The translations under genes were made by a program, and so were the position numbers. A stretch of DNA of 64,000 nt, taken from Laribacter hongkongensis DSM 14985 (GTDB taxonomy: Bacteria > Pseudomonadota > Gammaproteobacteria > Burkholderiales > Aquaspirillaceae). Below are positions 31,879 to 39,683 of this stretch, one piece after another. The notes under the pieces are model-generated. The model ran no database searches. It worked only from the letters and a program-made list of their open reading frames with translations, and was not told the DNA's origin. The stretch spans positions 124,001-188,000 of the forward strand of contig NZ_AUHR01000001.1 in the NCBI RefSeq assembly GCF_000423285.1. The letters are read 5' to 3'. Numbering within the stretch: the stretch's first letter is position 1; the number at the start of each line of letters is the position of its first letter.

Positions 31879-33855
31879 ATGTTTTCGTTCCGGCGCCGTT
31901 TTTCGTTTGCCCGGCTGTTGCGGAGCAAGGCTCCGCAGACGCCGCAAGAGAGTGACCGGCAGTTCCAGATCCGGCTGCTGGTCGCGTTCGGGGCCATCCT
32001 GTTTGCGTTTGGCATCCTGTTTACCCGTTTTGTCTGGCTGCAGGTGTTCCAGTTTGACCACTTCAGCACGCTGGCCCAGCAGAACCGCATTTCCTTTGTG
32101 CCGATCGTGCCCAACCGCGGGCTGATCGTCGACCGCAACGGCGTGGTGCTGGTGCAGAACTACTCGGCCTACACGCTGGAGCTGACGCCATCCAAGATTC
32201 CCGACCTGCCCGCCACCCTCGAAGAGCTGGGCCGGCTGGTCGAAATCACCCCGCGCGACCTCAAGCGCTTCCGCAAGCTCAAGGCCGAATCGCGCAACTT
32301 CGAGAGCATTCCGCTCAAGCTCAAGCTCACCGACGACGAAGTGGCGCGGGTGGCGGCCGAAAGCTACCGGCTGCCCGGTGTGGAAATCAATGCACGGCTG
32401 TTCCGCGACTATCCGTACAAGGACCAGCTGGCGCATGTGGTCGGCTATATCGGCCGTATCAACCAGCGTGACAAGGACCGGCTGGACGAAGAGGAAAAGA
32501 GCGCCAACTACCGTGGCAGCACGCACATCGGCAAGACCGGTCTGGAAGCCGTGTACGAGGACGAGCTGCATGGCCAGACCGGCTTCGAGGAAGTGGAAAC
32601 CGACGCCGGTGGCCGTGCCATCCGCACCCTGCGGCGTACGCCGCCGGTCAACGGCAAGACACTCAGGCTGGCGCTCGACATCCGGTTGCAGCAGAAGGCC
32701 TTCGAACTCTTTGGCGACCGCCGCGGCGCCCTGGTGGCGATCGAACCCGCCACCGGCGGCGTGCTGGCGTTTGTCTCCAAGCCCGGCTTCGACCCCAACC
32801 TGTTCGTGGACGGCATCGACAGCCAGAGCTGGAAAGACCTCAACGAAGACTGGAAGCGCCCGCTGATCAACCGTGCGCTGCGCGGCCTCTATCCGCCGGG
32901 CTCCACCTTCAAGCCGTTCATGGCCATGGCCGCGCTGGAAAGCGGATTCCGCGATCCGGGCTACACCATTGCCGACCCCGGCTACTTCACCCTGCCCGGC
33001 TCCAGCCACCGTTTCCGCGACTCCAAGCCGGCCGGACACGGTACGGTCAACCTGTTCAAGTCGATCCAGGTTTCGTCCGACACCTACTACTACAAGCTCG
33101 CCTGGGACATGGGCATCGACCGCATTGCGCCGGAGCTGGCCAAGTTCGGCCTCGGCTCGGTCACCGGCATCGACCTTGACCACGAAGCCAAGGGCGTGCT
33201 GCCGTCCAAGGAATGGAAGACCCGCCGCTTTGCCGCCAAGCGCTACCGCGAAGAGCACCGGCGCTGGCTGCCGGCCGACGTGGTGCCGATCGGCATCGGC
33301 CAGGGCTACAACGCCTACACGCCGCTGCAAATGGCGCAGGCAACGGCCATCCTTGCCAACAACGGCGTGGTGTTCAAACCGCACGTGGTCAAGGAAATCG
33401 TCGATACGCAGACCGGGACCAGCACGCTGGTCGAGCCGCAACCGGTGCGCGACAACCATTTCAAGCCGCAGCATGTCGACTTTGTCAAAAGTGCCATGGC
33501 GGCCGTACTCAAGCCCGGCGGCACCGCTGCGCGGCTGGGCGGCAACCTCGCCTACGAAATGGCCGGCAAGACCGGCACGGCGCAGGTGGTGCAGATCAAG
33601 CAGGGTGCCAAGTACAACGCGGCGGCACTGGCCGAGCAGCACCGCGACCACTCGTGGTTCATCGCCTTTGCCCCGGTGGCCGAGCCGAAGATCGCCATCG
33701 CGGTCATCGTCGAAAACGGCGGCTGGGGGGCAGCAGCGGCAGCGCCGATTGCCCGCCAGCTGACCGACTTCTATCTTCTGGGCGACCAGGCTGCCAGCCG
33801 GCTGGCGCCGCCGCCCGCGCAACAAGGTGCCGAAGATGCATCCGAATCTGATTAG
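31879..33855 (+). CDS. mrdA: Peptidoglycan D,D-transpeptidase MrdA (PBP2)
   Basis: 658-residue class B penicillin-binding protein for cell elongation. A membrane anchor lies at about residues 33-54. The pedestal begins VPNRGLIVDRNG. Transpeptidase motifs: S342 in PPGSTFKPF, SSD at 399-401 followed by TYYYK, and KTGT at 564-567. The tail after the catalytic domain is short. The end overlaps rodA by 20 bp, the usual mrdA-rodA pairing. Confidence 0.97.
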   Translation: MFSFRRRFSFARLLRSKAPQTPQESDRQFQIRLLVAFGAILFAFGILFTRFVWLQVFQFDHFSTLAQQNRISFVPIVPNRGLIVDRNGVVLVQNYSAYTLELTPSKIPDLPATLEELGRLVEITPRDLKRFRKLKAESRNFESIPLKLKLTDDEVARVAAESYRLPGVEINARLFRDYPYKDQLAHVVGYIGRINQRDKDRLDEEEKSANYRGSTHIGKTGLEAVYEDELHGQTGFEEVETDAGGRAIRTLRRTPPVNGKTLRLALDIRLQQKAFELFGDRRGALVAIEPATGGVLAFVSKPGFDPNLFVDGIDSQSWKDLNEDWKRPLINRALRGLYPPGSTFKPFMAMAALESGFRDPGYTIADPGYFTLPGSSHRFRDSKPAGHGTVNLFKSIQVSSDTYYYKLAWDMGIDRIAPELAKFGLGSVTGIDLDHEAKGVLPSKEWKTRRFAAKRYREEHRRWLPADVVPIGIGQGYNAYTPLQMAQATAILANNGVVFKPHVVKEIVDTQTGTSTLVEPQPVRDNHFKPQHVDFVKSAMAAVLKPGGTAARLGGNLAYEMAGKTGTAQVVQIKQGAKYNAAALAEQHRDHSWFIAFAPVAEPKIAIAVIVENGGWGAAAAAPIARQLTDFYLLGDQAASRLAPPPAQQGAEDASESD

Positions 33856-34942
33856 CCGCGTCTGGGCGCGCATCAAGGCGCCGGTGGACGGCTGGCTGTT
33901 GCTGTTCGTGGTCCTGCTGTTTGCCGTCAGCCTCGTCGTGCTGTACAGCGCCTCCAACGAAAGCATGGACCGCATCGCCAACAAGGCCGTGTTCATGCTG
34001 GTGGCGCTGGGACTGATGTGGCTGGTCGCCAACATCCGGCCGGAAATCCTGATGCAGCTGGCGCTGCCGGGCTATCTGGCCGGGCTGGTCCTGCTGCTGG
34101 GAGTGGCGGTGGCCGGCGAGGTGGTCAACGGCTCGCGGCGCTGGCTGGACATCGGCATCACCCGCATCCAGCCGTCCGAAATCATGAAGATCCTCGTGCC
34201 GATGACCGTGGCGTGGTTTTTCCAGCGCTTTGAAGGCAAGTTCGGCTGGTGGCACTACGTGGTGGCGGCCCTGATCCTCGGCGTGCCCATGGCGTTCGTG
34301 CTCAAGCAGCCCGACCTCGGCACGGCTACGCTGATCGGGGCGGCCGGCTTTTTCGTGATCTTTTTTGCCGGCCTGCCGTGGCGCGTGCTGCTGATCGGCC
34401 TGTCCGGCTTTGCCGCCACGCTGCCGGTGATCTGGACCCTGCTGCACGACTACCAGCGCCGCCGGGTGCTGACGCTGCTGGACCCGACGCAGGACCCGCT
34501 CGGTGCCGGCTACCACATCATCCAGTCGATGATCGCCATCGGTTCGGGCGGCCCTTTCGGCAAGGGCTGGCTCTCCGGCACCCAGACCCACCTCGACTTC
34601 ATCCCCGAGCGCACGACCGACTTCATCTTTGCCGTCTACGCCGAGGAATTCGGCCTGCTGGGCAACGGCCTGCTGCTGGTGCTGTACACGCTGGTGATTG
34701 CCCGCGGCCTGATGATCGCCGCCAAGGCCACCACCCTGTTCGGCCGCCTGCTGGCCGGCGCCATCACGCTGTCGTTCTTCACCTACGCCTTCGTCAACAT
34801 GGGCATGGTGTCCGGCATCCTGCCGGTGGTGGGCGTACCGCTGCCGCTGGTGAGCTACGGCGGCACGGCCATGGTCACCATCCTGACCGGTTTCGGCATC
34901 CTGATGTCGATCCACAAGAACCGGCCGCTGCTCAAGCGCTAG
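33836..34942 (+). CDS. rodA: Rod shape peptidoglycan polymerase RodA
   Basis: 368-residue SEDS glycosyltransferase partner of PBP2. Ten membrane segments and the SEDS motifs [37 protein letters not shown] and LPLVSYGGTAM are present. The ATG at 33836 is preferred; a GTG nine bases earlier is possible. It is the last gene of the rod operon and converges on an EamA gene with only 5 bp between the two stops. Confidence 0.97.
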   Translation: MHPNLISRVWARIKAPVDGWLLLFVVLLFAVSLVVLYSASNESMDRIANKAVFMLVALGLMWLVANIRPEILMQLALPGYLAGLVLLLGVAVAGEVVNGSRRWLDIGITRIQPSEIMKILVPMTVAWFFQRFEGKFGWWHYVVAALILGVPMAFVLKQPDLGTATLIGAAGFFVIFFAGLPWRVLLIGLSGFAATLPVIWTLLHDYQRRRVLTLLDPTQDPLGAGYHIIQSMIAIGSGGPFGKGWLSGTQTHLDFIPERTTDFIFAVYAEEFGLLGNGLLLVLYTLVIARGLMIAAKATTLFGRLLAGAITLSFFTYAFVNMGMVSGILPVVGVPLPLVSYGGTAMVTILTGFGILMSIHKNRPLLKR

Positions 34943-34947
34943 GCCGT

Positions 34948-35898
34948 TCAGCCGGCAGGCTGGGCCGGTGGCGCCAGCGGCCGGCGCAGGCGGAAGCGTC
35001 CCACGGCCAGCGTCAGTCCGCACAGGATCACCAGCATGCCGGCCAGGTGATAGCCCATGAAGTCTTCGGACAGGAACAGGACCGACTCCAGTGCCGTCAT
35101 CAGCGGCATCAGGTTGAGGAACACGCCGGCGCGGTCGCTGCCCAGCTGCTTCACCGCCTTGTTGTAGAGGGCAAAGCCGACGAACGAGCAGATGATGCCG
35201 GCGTAGCCGACGATGCTCCATTGCAGCGCATCCAGCGCCGGGGCACCGCGGTACCAGAGGTCAATGGCCACGATCGGCAGCTGCATGATGCTGGCCACGC
35301 CCATCAGCACCATCATCAGCAGGACCGGCGGAATGTAACCGTGCAGCCGCGGCAGCAGCAGGGTGTAGCCGGCCCAGGTGATGCCCGAGGCAATGATGGC
35401 GAGATCCCCCCACTGGAAGTGCAGTTGCAGCAGGGCAGCCAGGCTGCCTTCGGTGATGATGACCAGCGAGCCGGCAATCGACAGCACGATGCCGGCCCAC
35501 TGCACTGGCGTGACCGGTGCGCCGCGTGCGAGCAGGATCAGCATGATCCAGATCGGCGTCAGGCTCAGCAGCGCCGAGGCATTGATGGCGGTGGTGTCGG
35601 TCAGCCCGACGTAGAAGAACACCGTATGGGCCACGAAGCCGAGCCCGGACAGCATGACCAGCAGCCGGGCATTGGCCAGCAGCTTGCGCCGGGCCGAACG
35701 GAACGGTTTCCTGACCAGCGGCAGGAAAACGATGAACGGAATCAGCCAGCGCAGCCACGACATCATCCACGGCGAAATGGCATCACCCAGAAAGCGGGCC
35801 ACCACGGCATTGCTCGACCACAGTGCCACTGCCACCAGCGCCATGGCCACCGCTGCGCGCCGGCCATCGTGGTGTCCTGCTCCATCCGTTCCGGCCAT
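34948..35898 (-). CDS. EamA/DMT-family transporter
   Basis: 316 residues with ten hydrophobic helices arranged as two EamA repeats: the first starts ALVAVALWSSNAVVARFLGD, the second DLAIIASGITWAGYTLLLPRL. These are drug/metabolite exporters whose substrate cannot be read from sequence. The N-terminus before the first helix is short and charged. It lies downstream of the second EamA gene (36003-36977) on the same strand, but a strong terminator between them argues for separate transcripts. Confidence 0.85.
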   Translation of the reverse strand: MAGTDGAGHHDGRRAAVAMALVAVALWSSNAVVARFLGDAISPWMMSWLRWLIPFIVFLPLVRKPFRSARRKLLANARLLVMLSGLGFVAHTVFFYVGLTDTTAINASALLSLTPIWIMLILLARGAPVTPVQWAGIVLSIAGSLVIITEGSLAALLQLHFQWGDLAIIASGITWAGYTLLLPRLHGYIPPVLLMMVLMGVASIMQLPIVAIDLWYRGAPALDALQWSIVGYAGIICSFVGFALYNKAVKQLGSDRAGVFLNLMPLMTALESVLFLSEDFMGYHLAGMLVILCGLTLAVGRFRLRRPLAPPAQPAG

Positions 35899-35950
35899 GA
35901 TGCTCTCCCCTTGTCACGCTGCCCGCAGTCGGCCGCCTGCGCCGGTCAAG

Positions 35951-35977
35951 AAAAAAACGGCCGGGGTTACCGGCCGT
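35951..35977 (-). terminator. Terminator of the 36003-36977 EamA gene
   Basis: ACGGCCGG and CCGGCCGT form a perfect 8-bp stem around a 5-base loop, followed on the minus strand by a run of seven T. It lies 25 bp beyond the EamA stop. Confidence 0.9.
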
Positions 35978-36002
35978 ATCAAGGAAGTCACTCTGAGAGG
36001 AA

Positions 36003-36977
36003 TCAGGCCGCGGCAGTCGGGGCAGCCTTCTTCGCTTGGGACTTTTTGGCTGCGCCCTTCAGCAGGGCCAGCAGCATTTCGCTCATGCCGCCAAAGATGA
36101 TCAGCGCACCACCGAACAACTGCATGGCGTTCATGGTTTCGCCGTAGAACAGGTAACCGATGAACACGGCAGCCACCACGCACTCCCAGTAGGAGACGCA
36201 GGCAAACTCCACGGCCTTGAGGTGGCGGGTGGCGATGGTGCAGGTACCCAGCGCACCGAAACCGCACACGAAGCCGATGCCCACCCACCACATCCAGTCG
36301 GATGCCGTCATCTGCGAGATGGTCGGCTGGGTGAAGGTGAAGAGGATGGTGATGCCGGCCACGGCAAACACGAAGTTCCAGAAGGCACGCACGTCACCCG
36401 GGACTTCGGTGCGATAGCGGCCGAAGAACAGGAACAGACCGTAACCGACGCCGGAATACAGGCCCAGCATGTCGCCAAGGAAGGTTTCCTGGGCAAACTG
36501 GATGCCGACGCTCAGGCCTTCCGGTCCGTAGTTGATGAAGCCGGAAATGGCCATCATGCCGATGAACACGGCGACCACGGCGATCACGGTGGCGAGCTTC
36601 AGCGTTTCGCGCAGGAACACGATGGCCAGCAGGGTGGAGATGATCGGGCCGACGTAGATGAAGAACACGGCGTTGGCGATCGAGGTGAGCTGGGTCGACG
36701 CGATGTAGGCCGACAGGCAGTTGCCCATGAAGAAGCCGGACATCACCATTGACGGGGAGATCTTGTAGGTCTTCAGGTCACCCAGACGGCCCTTGTAGGC
36801 AAGGATGCCGAAAAAGAGGATGGCACCGCAGGCCATGCGGGACCAGGCGATAAAGTCACCCTGGGCGTTGATGTGACGGGCAAAGAAGCCCACAAAACCC
36901 ATGAGGGTGGCTGCGGTGAAAGCGCAGATGAAGCCGAGCTTTTTGTCCGCAACAAAGACTTCGGGGGTCGTACTCAT
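36003..36977 (-). CDS. EamA/DMT-family transporter beside the amidinotransferase
   Basis: 324 residues, ten membrane helices in two EamA repeats (starting KLGFICAFTAATLMGFVGFF and, in the second half, GLYSGVGYGLFLFFGRY). The C-terminus is a Lys/Ala-rich cytoplasmic tail (KKSQAKKAAPTAAA). The start at 36977 has GGAG 7 bases upstream; a longer open frame to 37076 lacks family similarity. It lies 272 bp downstream of the amidinotransferase gene on the same strand, with a strongly structured leader in between. A role in moving the amidinotransferase product or substrate is inferred from position only. Confidence 0.85.
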   Translation of the reverse strand: MSTTPEVFVADKKLGFICAFTAATLMGFVGFFARHINAQGDFIAWSRMACGAILFFGILAYKGRLGDLKTYKISPSMVMSGFFMGNCLSAYIASTQLTSIANAVFFIYVGPIISTLLAIVFLRETLKLATVIAVVAVFIGMMAISGFINYGPEGLSVGIQFAQETFLGDMLGLYSGVGYGLFLFFGRYRTEVPGDVRAFWNFVFAVAGITILFTFTQPTISQMTASDWMWWVGIGFVCGFGALGTCTIATRHLKAVEFACVSYWECVVAAVFIGYLFYGETMNAMQLFGGALIIFGGMSEMLLALLKGAAKKSQAKKAAPTAAA

Positions 36978-37065
36978 GATTGACTCCGGGAAAGGGAGAC
37001 CGCAGGAGCCGAGCATGACCCAAAAAGAGCCGCTAACGAAATTGCCTTGCTCCCGCGCCCGGAGC

Positions 37066-37240
37066 TTCCGGAACACGGTCCGGAACCCTGGAAACGACGG
37101 CAGGAAAACCCAACTTTGCTAGCGACTCTTGGCAGTCACCCCCGGCACCTGATCCGGGGGGATGACCCGCCCCATCGGGGCGGGCTTTACAGCAACTACT
37201 GCAATCCTTCCGGCCCGACCGGGAAAGTCCGGCCGGAAGG
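37066..37240 (-). other. Structured leader: four perfect hairpins between amidinotransferase and EamA genes
   Basis: Four perfect inverted repeats occur in order: 37066-37072/37079-37085 (7 bp), 37139-37145/37154-37160 (7 bp), 37166-37173/37177-37184 (8 bp, 3-base loop) and 37206-37215/37231-37240 (10 bp, 15-base loop). None is followed by a T run on the minus strand; the third has CTTT on the plus strand. They may form a weak terminator, an mRNA processing site or a regulatory leader of the transporter gene. Confidence 0.55.
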
Positions 37241-37249
37241 CGGAGCTTC

Positions 37250-38380
37250 TCAGACGCGGGTAACGTCCTTGAAGTTCTGGTTCGGGAAGTAGTCCTGGCA
37301 GGTACCTTCGCGATACACGTCAGCGGTCGAGCAGTGCAGGCCGCCACCGAAGGCGTAGGCATCACGCATCGCAACCGGGATCACGTTCATGCCGAGCTTG
37401 TCCATCTGCTCAAGCTGGTTGACTTCGGAAGCTTCGACGATGACGGTCTTCGGATCGAGGACCAGGCAGTTCATCGACAGCCAGACCGAGCTGTAGCACA
37501 GGGGCGGCGGTTCGTCGTGGGCCGGTTGGGCGGCATCAACGATTTCCCAGCCGTTCTTCTCGAACACGACACGCTGTTCTTCCGGCAGTTTGCGGACCGG
37601 GTTGTTGATGATCAGGCCCGGACGCAGCGGCACGAAGGTGGCGTCGATGTGGATCGGGTACGGGTCGCCCGGGAAGTTCACGGCATGGATGCGGAACTCA
37701 GGGTACTTGCGCTTGAACCATTCCATAGCCTTGCGGTTGGTGGTCAGGCCGTGCTGGATGAACAGGTCCTTGCCCATGCGCATCACGTCGGCGGCATCGA
37801 ACAGGATTTCTTCTTCGGTGGTCACGAAGTCCTTGTTGGCGGTGCGGACCAGACGCTCTTCAAGAGTGATGCGCTCGTCGTAGTAGTTGTGCTTGTACGA
37901 CTTGTCGGTCAGGCGAGGACGCGGAGCCTGGGTCCAGATGAATTCCGGGTCTTCGTTGAAGTACTGGCTCAGCAGCGGACGGAAGGCCAGGTATTCCCAG
38001 TAACGGCAGCGGAACGACATGGCTGCTTCGATGATTTCGTTACCGATGGTGAGCAGCGTGTCGCGCGGCGGCATGCAAGTCATCATGGAATCGGTACGGA
38101 AGTCCGGGGTGATGACCGGAGCGTTCCACTGCAGCGGGGTCGGACGATCAACCTTGACGCCGCGGCTTTCCAGGACCTTGACGAGACCGTCAAGTGCTTC
38201 GTTGCCCTTTTCGACCGTGTCGGTCGGACGGGGACCCCACATACCACGCATCGGGCTGTCGACCGGCACCTTTTCCGAGGTGGCAGGTTCTTCCGGCGGC
38301 ACGCAGCTGTTGTCGCAACGGCCAACGATAACGTGCTTCAGCGGATCCCAGTCGTTCCAGGAGTTGACGATCTTCGTCAT
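37250..38380 (-). CDS. Arginine:X amidinotransferase (AGAT/CyrA/AmtA family), acceptor unknown
   Basis: 376 residues, no signal peptide. Enzymes of this family move the amidino group of arginine to an amine through a Cys-amidino intermediate. By alignment from memory with human AGAT, the catalytic residues are kept: D107 (PPRD), D195 (FDAAD), H244 and D246 (HIDATF), and C350 (GGGLHC). Two acceptor-pocket positions differ: AGAT Asn300 and Met302 correspond to Y241 and I243 (DPYPIH). The cyanobacterial cylindrospermopsin enzyme CyrA also differs from AGAT at these two positions. Glycine, lysine (as in AmtA, which makes homoarginine) or another amine could be the acceptor. The upstream region is AT-rich; an EamA transporter follows. 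Family assignment is confident, acceptor is not. Confidence 0.85.
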   Translation of the reverse strand: MTKIVNSWNDWDPLKHVIVGRCDNSCVPPEEPATSEKVPVDSPMRGMWGPRPTDTVEKGNEALDGLVKVLESRGVKVDRPTPLQWNAPVITPDFRTDSMMTCMPPRDTLLTIGNEIIEAAMSFRCRYWEYLAFRPLLSQYFNEDPEFIWTQAPRPRLTDKSYKHNYYDERITLEERLVRTANKDFVTTEEEILFDAADVMRMGKDLFIQHGLTTNRKAMEWFKRKYPEFRIHAVNFPGDPYPIHIDATFVPLRPGLIINNPVRKLPEEQRVVFEKNGWEIVDAAQPAHDEPPPLCYSSVWLSMNCLVLDPKTVIVEASEVNQLEQMDKLGMNVIPVAMRDAYAFGGGLHCSTADVYREGTCQDYFPNQNFKDVTRV

Positions 38381-38500
38381 GGTGCTTCCCTTTTGATGGT
38401 TGATTGAAGTGACTTGCTACGGAACGTATTTGACGCTTTTCCCGTATCCGAGACATTCCAAAAACCAATCAAAAACTATCAAATTAAGATCAACTAATAT

Positions 38501-38525
38501 TGTGATTCCATGAAGCATAATCACA
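38501..38525. promoter_or_regulatory. Operator-like inverted repeat TGTGATT-N11-AATCACA
   Basis: The two 7-bp arms are perfectly complementary and lie about 120 bp upstream of the amidinotransferase start. The half-site resembles a CRP half-site (TGTGA), but the spacing between the TGTGA/TCACA cores is 15 rather than 6, so CRP binding is unlikely. A regulator site is inferred from symmetry alone. Confidence 0.35.
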
Positions 38526-38611
38526 AAAAAACACGGCGCCCCATGAAAAAGTCATTAAACAAACCACATCAATACATTGAAAACAAAAGGATAAATACCA
38601 ATACTACACAC

Positions 38612-38730
38612 CGAAACACGACCGGTCATTTCATCACAAATACAGAAAAACCCGCGAAATAACGTCATGGAAGCCGGATTTTTCCGGTTTCCCCACAAGC
38701 AAACACCCCCTGCGTGCAGGGGGTGTTTTT
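38612..38730 (+). ncRNA. Possible small RNA on the plus strand (speculative)
   Basis: A plausible promoter (TTGAAA at 38577-38582, 17 bp, AATACT at 38600-38605) would start an RNA of about 118 bases. It would run through the CCGGA/TCCGG hairpin and end at the strong U-tailed terminator 38701-38730. No plus-strand gene explains that U tail. The same hairpin can serve as the purC terminator on the other strand, so the RNA remains a guess. Confidence 0.22.
38701..38730. terminator. Strong bidirectional terminator after purC
   Basis: AAACACCCCCTGC and GCAGGGGGTGTTT pair over 13 bp around 2 bases, with five T on the plus strand and TTTGCTT on the minus strand. It lies about 20 bp beyond the purC stop. 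Confidence 0.85.
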
Positions 38731-38751
38731 AATGTCAATTGATTTGATCAA

Positions 38752-39630
38752 TCAGCCGGCCAGCCGCACCAGCGCCTCACGGTACTTGTCGGCGGTTTTC
38801 TGCGCCACCTCGTCCGGCACGCGCGGAGCCGGCGAAACCTTGTCCCAGCCGGTGGTCTCCAGCCAGTCGCGCACGAACTGCTTGTCGAACGACGGCGGGC
38901 TGATGCCCTCACGATAGCTGTCAGCCGGCCAGAAACGGCTGGAATCCGGCGTCAGCGCCTCGTCCATCAGGACCAGCGTACCGTTTTCGTCGAGGCCGAA
39001 CTCGAACTTGGTGTCGCAGATGATGATGCCGCGGCTGGCGGCGTATTCCGACGCCACGCGATACAGGCGCAGCGCGGTGTCGCGCACCTGCCCGGCCATC
39101 TCGCGACCGATGATGTCCGCGCAGCGCTCGAAACTGATGTTCTCGTCGTGGTCGCCGACGGCCGCCTTGGTCGACGGGGTGAAGATCGGTTCCGGCAGCT
39201 TGCTGGCCTCCTGCAGGCCGGCCGGCAGGGCGATGCCGCACACGCCGCCGGTCTTGCGGTATTCCTTCCAGCCGCCACCGGCCAGATAGCCGCGCACCAC
39301 GGCCTCGATCGGCAGCGCCTTGAGCTTTCTGGCCACGACAGCGCGCCCTTCGACCTGCGGCCGGTCAGCGGCGGACACCATGTCTTCGGGCCGCTCGCCG
39401 GTCAGGTGGTTGGGTACCACATCCTTGAGCTTGTCGAACCAGAAGTTGGAAATGGCAGTCAGCAGCTTGCCTTTTTCCGGAATCGGATCGGGCAGGATGA
39501 CGTCAAATGCCGACAGCCGGTCGGTGGCTATCATCAGCATGCGCTGGTCGTCGATTTCGTAGAGGTCACGCACCTTGCCGGAATAGATTTTTTTCAGGCT
39601 TGTCAGGTCGGTGGTCGTCAGGCCGTTCAT
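38752..39630 (-). CDS. purC: Phosphoribosylaminoimidazole-succinocarboxamide synthase PurC
   Basis: 292 residues. PurC joins aspartate to CAIR in purine synthesis. Motifs: [15 protein letters not shown] at the N-terminus, [28 protein letters not shown], and [13 protein letters not shown]. The ATG at 39630 (MNGLTTTDL) is the first plausible start; the open frame runs 51 codons further upstream through the terminator of the NYN gene, which excludes it. PurK and PurE, the enzymes for the preceding steps, lie upstream beyond the NYN gene. Confidence 0.97.
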   Translation of the reverse strand: MNGLTTTDLTSLKKIYSGKVRDLYEIDDQRMLMIATDRLSAFDVILPDPIPEKGKLLTAISNFWFDKLKDVVPNHLTGERPEDMVSAADRPQVEGRAVVARKLKALPIEAVVRGYLAGGGWKEYRKTGGVCGIALPAGLQEASKLPEPIFTPSTKAAVGDHDENISFERCADIIGREMAGQVRDTALRLYRVASEYAASRGIIICDTKFEFGLDENGTLVLMDEALTPDSSRFWPADSYREGISPPSFDKQFVRDWLETTGWDKVSPAPRVPDEVAQKTADKYREALVRLAG

Positions 39631-39654
39631 GGTCAGGTCTCGGGCAAAAGGGAA

Positions 39655-39675
39655 AAGACCCCGGAAAATCCGGGG
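39655..39675 (-). terminator. Terminator of the NYN-domain gene
   Basis: CCCCGGA and TCCGGGG (39659-39675) form a 7-bp stem with a 3-base loop. The minus strand continues TCTTTTCCCTTTT. It lies 8 bp beyond the gene's stop, between it and purC. Confidence 0.75.
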
Positions 39676-39683
39676 CCGGGTGA

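Larger units (their letters stand above)
38381..38751. other. AT-rich intergenic region upstream of the amidinotransferase
   Basis: The 371 bp between purC and the amidinotransferase gene are strikingly AT-rich (38460-38670 especially), unlike the GC-rich neighbours. Contents: an inverted repeat TGTGATT/AATCACA with an 11-base spacer (38501-38525), a small hairpin CCGGA/TCCGG (38674-38687), and the strong terminator at 38701-38730. No protein-coding frame is credible. The amidinotransferase ribosome site (AGGGA) lies about 8 bases before its ATG; its promoter is not clear. Confidence 0.6.

Noticed and set aside
30583-34035. An 1150-codon open frame on the minus strand, antisense to mreC-mreD-mrdA
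   Set aside because: Long antisense frames are common in GC-rich genes because of third-position GC bias. Its translation is low-complexity and His/Gly/Gln/Arg-rich with no domain, and the sense strand encodes well-known proteins.
37066-37240. Known guanidine riboswitch class in the transporter leader
   Set aside because: I cannot find the paired ACGR-loop hairpins of class II or the conserved motifs of class I or III as I remember them.
38738-38750. FNR-like palindrome TTGAT-TTG-ATCAA
   Set aside because: The spacer is 3 instead of 4, and it lies at the 3' end of purC, not upstream of a start codon.
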